Source: Trichoderma breve (taxonomy: Eukaryota; Ascomycota; Sordariomycetes; Hypocreales; Hypocreaceae). From it: a DNA stretch of 64,000 nt. The DNA is taken from assembly GCF_028502605.1 (NCBI RefSeq), contig NC_079237.1:124001-188000 (forward strand), in the 5' to 3' direction. Of the stretch, positions 59,762 to 64,000 are shown piece after piece. The translations under genes were made by a program, and so were the position numbers. The notes under the pieces are model-generated. The model made no database searches, had not been told where the DNA came from, and worked only from the letters and a program-made list of their open reading frames with translations. Position 1 is the stretch's first letter, and each line of letters opens with the position of its first letter.

Positions 59762-62700
59762 CTATGTATGATTTCCAGAATGATACAGTTCTGCGAACCT
59801 CGAATTTCGAGATAATAAGGCTGTTGGCGTATCGAATTCAACCAAGACACCCGCATCGAGCACGGCCACTCGATCATAGCGCTGAATGTATCGTAGCCGA
59901 TGCAAAACTGATAACACTGTATGAGTTGCAAACTCCGACTCTATGATATCTTGTATCGTTTCTTCAGTAGCGTTATCAACACTATAAATCCGTATAGAGC
60001 AGTTAGAAATCGTTTCTCAATGATAGATTCAACGGAGCAGGTTGCCGATGCCTGGAAAGAGCACGCCGCCTTCGCGTATGTGGTAAAGAAGACCTTACCT
60101 GCTAGTAGCTTCATCAAGTATAAGTACTTTCCCCCTCCGTACCATGGCACGCGCCAAGCATAGAAGCTGCCTTTGGCCAGCAGACCATGAAGTAGTCTTC
60201 AATGGCATATCGAGGCCGCCTTCGTTTTTCATCGAGTCCCAGAGCCCCAATCTCTGCAATGCTGCAACCATGGACTCATCTGATGCGTTTTGGAGCGGGT
60301 CAATGTTGAAACGGACGTCTCGAGGCATGATGAACGATTCCTGCGTGACAACATTCAATCTCTGCCGAATTTCGGCGCGGCTATGCATTGACAGATCGAC
60401 TCCATCAATCTCAATGCTCCCTTGCTGAGTTTCGACCATTCGGAGAAGAGAAAGAGCTAATGTTGTTTTCCCACTACCTGATGGACCACATATAGCAATT
60501 TTCTCTCCAGGGTTGATGGACATTGTAAGACTTTTTAAGACGGGAGCCGAAGTCATCCTGTGCGGCATAGATTAGCATCCCAACCAATATACCATTGAAT
60601 CTGCCACCTTATAAACTATCCGGTGTAGACAACACGTCCTGAATGAACTTACGAGTGACCCGCTTCGAGATGGGAAAGTTTGATCGATCCGGTGGAAGGC
60701 CATTCAGCAGGCAGTGGTTGCATGTCTTCAGCGATCTCCTCTGGCTTTGTTGTGGCCACATAGCTCTTAATTCGTGAAATGGCACCTATTGAAGTCTCCA
60801 TAAGAGTCCAAAACCGGATAAGAAGCATCAAGTTGCTGTTAAAAGTCATGACCATGACTAACGCAACTCCGACAGATCCCGGATCGAATGAATCGCGCAT
60901 AAAAACAACCATGGCCATTAGGGAAATAGTCACTACTGCCACCATCATGTCTAAGAAGAACTGAAGGCATTGTTGGATGCAATTAAGCAGATAGACAGGT
61001 CGCTGAGAGAAGTTGAGCAGCGATACACATGCATCATCGAAAGCGGCCTGCCAGCCGAAGGCTCGAACTGTCACCGCTCCGCTCACGAGTTCTAAGAAAT
61101 GAGTATATAGAGGCGCCTTTGCTTCGATATCCAAAAGTCGCAACTGTCGCGAAGTCCTAAGATAAAACTTTTGCGTTATGTAGACAAGACAGGCGACAAA
61201 AGGGATGGTGATTGCCAAATATTTGGCATATACAGCCAGTATAACGATCTGGGCTGTACATGTACCAGTTGCTATCCCAACACACAGTTAGACCTGACAT
61301 TAGGAACACTACCAACGATGAAAACGTACCGGCAACGAAATTTAGTGCCTGCATGGGGAGATCCATATCGATCAGGTCCATGTCTCGACTAAACCTAAAG
61401 TATCCAACATCCAAAGTCAGAGATTTGGAAAGACCAGTAAAGTGGAAGCAGCTATGAATGGAGCAACAATTTATGGAGAAAAATATGATTGTGAAGCTCT
61501 CTTACCTGTTAGTAATATTACCAATGTCGACAAGTTGGAAAAACTGAAAAGGTGCTCTGCGTCCTATGTTAGCTGGCCATCCTAGATATGAGCTGCAGGA
61601 AGCATGTCGTCATGAGTGAATGGAGAGGATAACCTACTTTAATGTCGCATGCAAAACATCCTCGTGTAGTCGTAATGAAGATTTCGATACCATGTTGATA
61701 AACATAAGCCTATGCTCGTAATCATCCAGGTTAGTGTATGTGACGTGAATATTGAGCAAGAAAACGACGAACCAGCAAGCGCAAGTCATGAAGACCACAC
61801 CAATGACGCCGAGAAATGCGTATATACCCAGGTACATGCCGACTCCAGCCTCAGGGTTTCGTTCATTTGCTGCTGTCCACCAGTCTACCCATACAGCTAC
61901 ATATGAAATTAGTATGGCCCTAATCATAAGTAATAGAGACGATATCACCGCTAGACGTACTTGGGAATTGTCGACAGAAAGCCCAGAAAGCAACCGTTCC
62001 TAGGAAACCAACAACCACAGGAAAGCCTGTAGCTCTCAGGTAGTATATGTAGTCAGAGAAATCACCCTTCTGACGGGCGGTATCGTCCTCTGATAGCTCA
62101 TTCAATGTTGATTCAGCTGAGTCCGGAACACTCTCTTCTTCTTCATCGACGCCAATAATATGAGAGAAGCCACGGGTTGAAGCTTTCTCGTCAGACGCCA
62201 CGATCTCTTCGTTGCATGCAGAGGACGTTTTAACGTTCATGGCTTGAATGTAAGAACTGCTAGTTATTAGATCCTTTAGAGCACCTTTCTCAGAAACCCG
62301 ACCGTCGGCCAAGACGACAATTTGATCTGCGTATGGAAGGAGAAGGCCTATCAAAAAGAGCGAGTCATTAGAGATTACACACATGTACTTCATTTTGGAT
62401 GTAAACTTTTCCTTACTTGAGTGTGTTGTAAAAACAACGGTGGTTCTCATATTCCGAAAGAGTCCATTTGCTTCAAATAAACGTGAAGCGATCTTCTCCG
62501 TGGCTGTAGCATCAACCCCACTGAACACGTCGTCAAGAATAACAACTCTGCATCGTGAGTATAAAGCCCGCGCCAAGCTCTATTCAGCTTCAATTAGTGT
62601 CCGAGTCCAAAAACAAATAGTCAGACACTTGTTCCGAACTTACAATTCTTTGCTTCTGCCCACCACTCAATTTTAAACCGTTGCTGCCAACAGGTGTTTT

Positions 62701-64000
62701 ATCACCCTGGGCAAGTCGTGATAGATCGTCTTCAATTCCGCATGCCCAGATCACTGTTTTGTACCAATCTTTGTCAAAATCCATGTTGCCAATAATATTC
62801 TCACGAACCGTATGGCTCTGAAGCCATGGTGTCTGCGAACAGTAGCCAATCGTGGCAAAATTCCTCTTTGTGGAACCTTCGGTAGCCAAAGACTCTCCAA
62901 GAATACTCTCCAGAAGAGTTGACTTTCCGCTGCCGACGGGACCGACGATGGCAGTAAAAGCCCCGTGCTTGATACTAAGATCGATGTTACGCAAAACAGG
63001 ATTTTTGACATCTTTCCATCCAAAGTTTTGGTTGTGAAACTCCACGAGATCTTCATGTGGGTGTGATCCTATAGATACCTTCTCAAGGTCCACAGAGGGC
63101 CCGCCGAAAGATTCCGTACTATTTACCTGTAAATCAGAAACATCAGATGCGTATGGGACACTGCAATATTCTTGCATCCTATCGAAACATCCCATGCACT
63201 GGATTACGGCGGGTATTGATTGGATAAGCGTCAAAACAGGCGTCGTTAGCAGAGCCACCAATGACAACGATGTGAAAGCCTGGGCAGCGAGTAGAGAATT
63301 GTCCTTCCGAATCAACGCAATAACTACATATAAAGTGAAGGTCGCTATTGGAGCAAGATCAGTGGGAGATTGGGCTATTTACGGTCAGTTATTCCTGGCG
63401 ATGGGTCCACCATGTTGGATAGATGGAGGTAATCGGGAAATGCTTACAGAGCACAATTCTCCAGATCAACAACTTGCGAAAAGCAGCAGAAGCCACTATT
63501 TCGGCGTGACGGAGCCCTTGAATTATAGACGACAACTTTTCAGAAAGTCCCAGCATCTTGACAGCCTTGATATTCTCTAGAACATGTGAGGTTAGGCGCA
63601 GCCGGTCTTCCACTTTTTCCACCCATAGTCGCTGCGCGGTGCTAGTAGAAGCAGAGAGTGGAAGAGTGGCACCGATGAAAACTGTATGATGCAGAAACGC
63701 AGAATTAGTTATGTCTTCCGAATTTCTCGAAAAGCTTTAGCAATCTTTACTTACCCAAGATGATGACAACAGGCATGACGCAAGCCACGCCGACCTGTCT
63801 CTCTAGAAGGTAGATTGCTATCGCGATATCGATGCAGCAAGCCCAAACTTCATGGATGTACCTGAAAGCAACTGTGATACGCTCTACATCTGTCCCCATC
63901 AAAGCGATTGCCGTGATATTGCCAAGATCCACGCTTCTGGCGCGGGCAGTTTGGCCATGGATGAGAGAGATTAGCCCACCACGCAATCGTATTACAAAAC
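59762..64000 (-). CDS. ABCC-type multidrug transporter 2, N-terminal part beyond right edge
   Basis: Exons (minus): beyond the edge to 63755, 63681-63448, 63374-62644, 62579-62417, 62347-61961, 61896-61638, 61556-61506, 61394-61330, 61271-60653, 60557-60099, 59981-59762. All junctions keep frame and the stop is at 59764-59762. The first exon is open to the window edge, so the start and any TMD0 lie outside. NBD1 has GPVGSGKST, then SQTPWLQ, LSGGQKQRI and VVILDD (Asp in place of the catalytic Glu). NBD2 has GPSGSGKTT, SAGQRQLL and LILDEATSS. The DMDLIDMDLP segment in TMD2 and the THS..LLPYADQ block after NBD1 are typical of fungal ABCC proteins. It is intron-rich compared with transporter 1 (ten introns in this part), which suggests an older separate origin and not a recent duplication. 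Role in product export is inferred from position. Confidence 0.93.

Overview
The window looks like nuclear DNA of a filamentous ascomycete (Pezizomycotina; I would guess a Sordariomycete, but nothing here fixes the order). The evidence is short spliceosomal introns of about 50-130 bp with GTRNGT donors, CTAAC-type branch points and YAG acceptors, a Zn2Cys6 regulator of the AflR type, fungal multimodular NRPSs, an HR-type iterative PKS, two ABCC transporters and a UstYa (DUF3328) protein. It reads as one specialised-metabolite supercluster, or as several clusters packed together. Coding potential fills most of the 64 kb and I see no housekeeping gene.

Layout. (1) 1-14881, minus strand: the first four modules of a very large NRPS (NRPS1), running off the left edge. 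(2) 14882-18366: a 3.5 kb divergent spacer. (3) 18367-19356, plus: an AflR-type regulator. (4) 21300-29284, plus: a seven-exon polyketide synthase with intact KS, AT, DH, KR and ACP but decayed methyltransferase and enoylreductase regions. (5) 29695-30708, minus: a three-exon UstYa-like gene with both HxxHC motifs. It is divergent from (6) 31794-32408, plus: a secreted repeat protein carrying 11 copies of an invariant decapeptide. Items 5 and 6 together look like a ribosomal-peptide (dikaritin-like RiPP) locus, which is the most interesting part of the window. (7) 32899-53084, minus: a complete giant NRPS (NRPS2, about 6638 aa) of order A-T-C-A-T-C-A-T-C-T-T-C-A-T-T-E-C-A-TE. (8) 54789-59127, plus, and 59762 to beyond 64000, minus: two tail-to-tail ABCC exporters.

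How they may work together (inference): the regulator would switch on the cluster. NRPS1 begins with a condensation domain, which could accept an acyl group such as the PKS product. NRPS2 begins with its own A domain and releases product through a C-terminal thioesterase. The UstYa protein would oxidatively cross-link the repeated core peptide, or, as in cyclochlorotine biosynthesis, tailor a nonribosomal peptide. The ABCC pumps would export product. I see no acyl-CoA ligase, acyltransferase, cytochrome P450 or methyltransferase gene in the window.

Multi-exon models were assembled by hand from splice signals and family motifs. All exon lengths keep frame, but no transcript data were available. 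Residue positions for NRPS domains are approximate.
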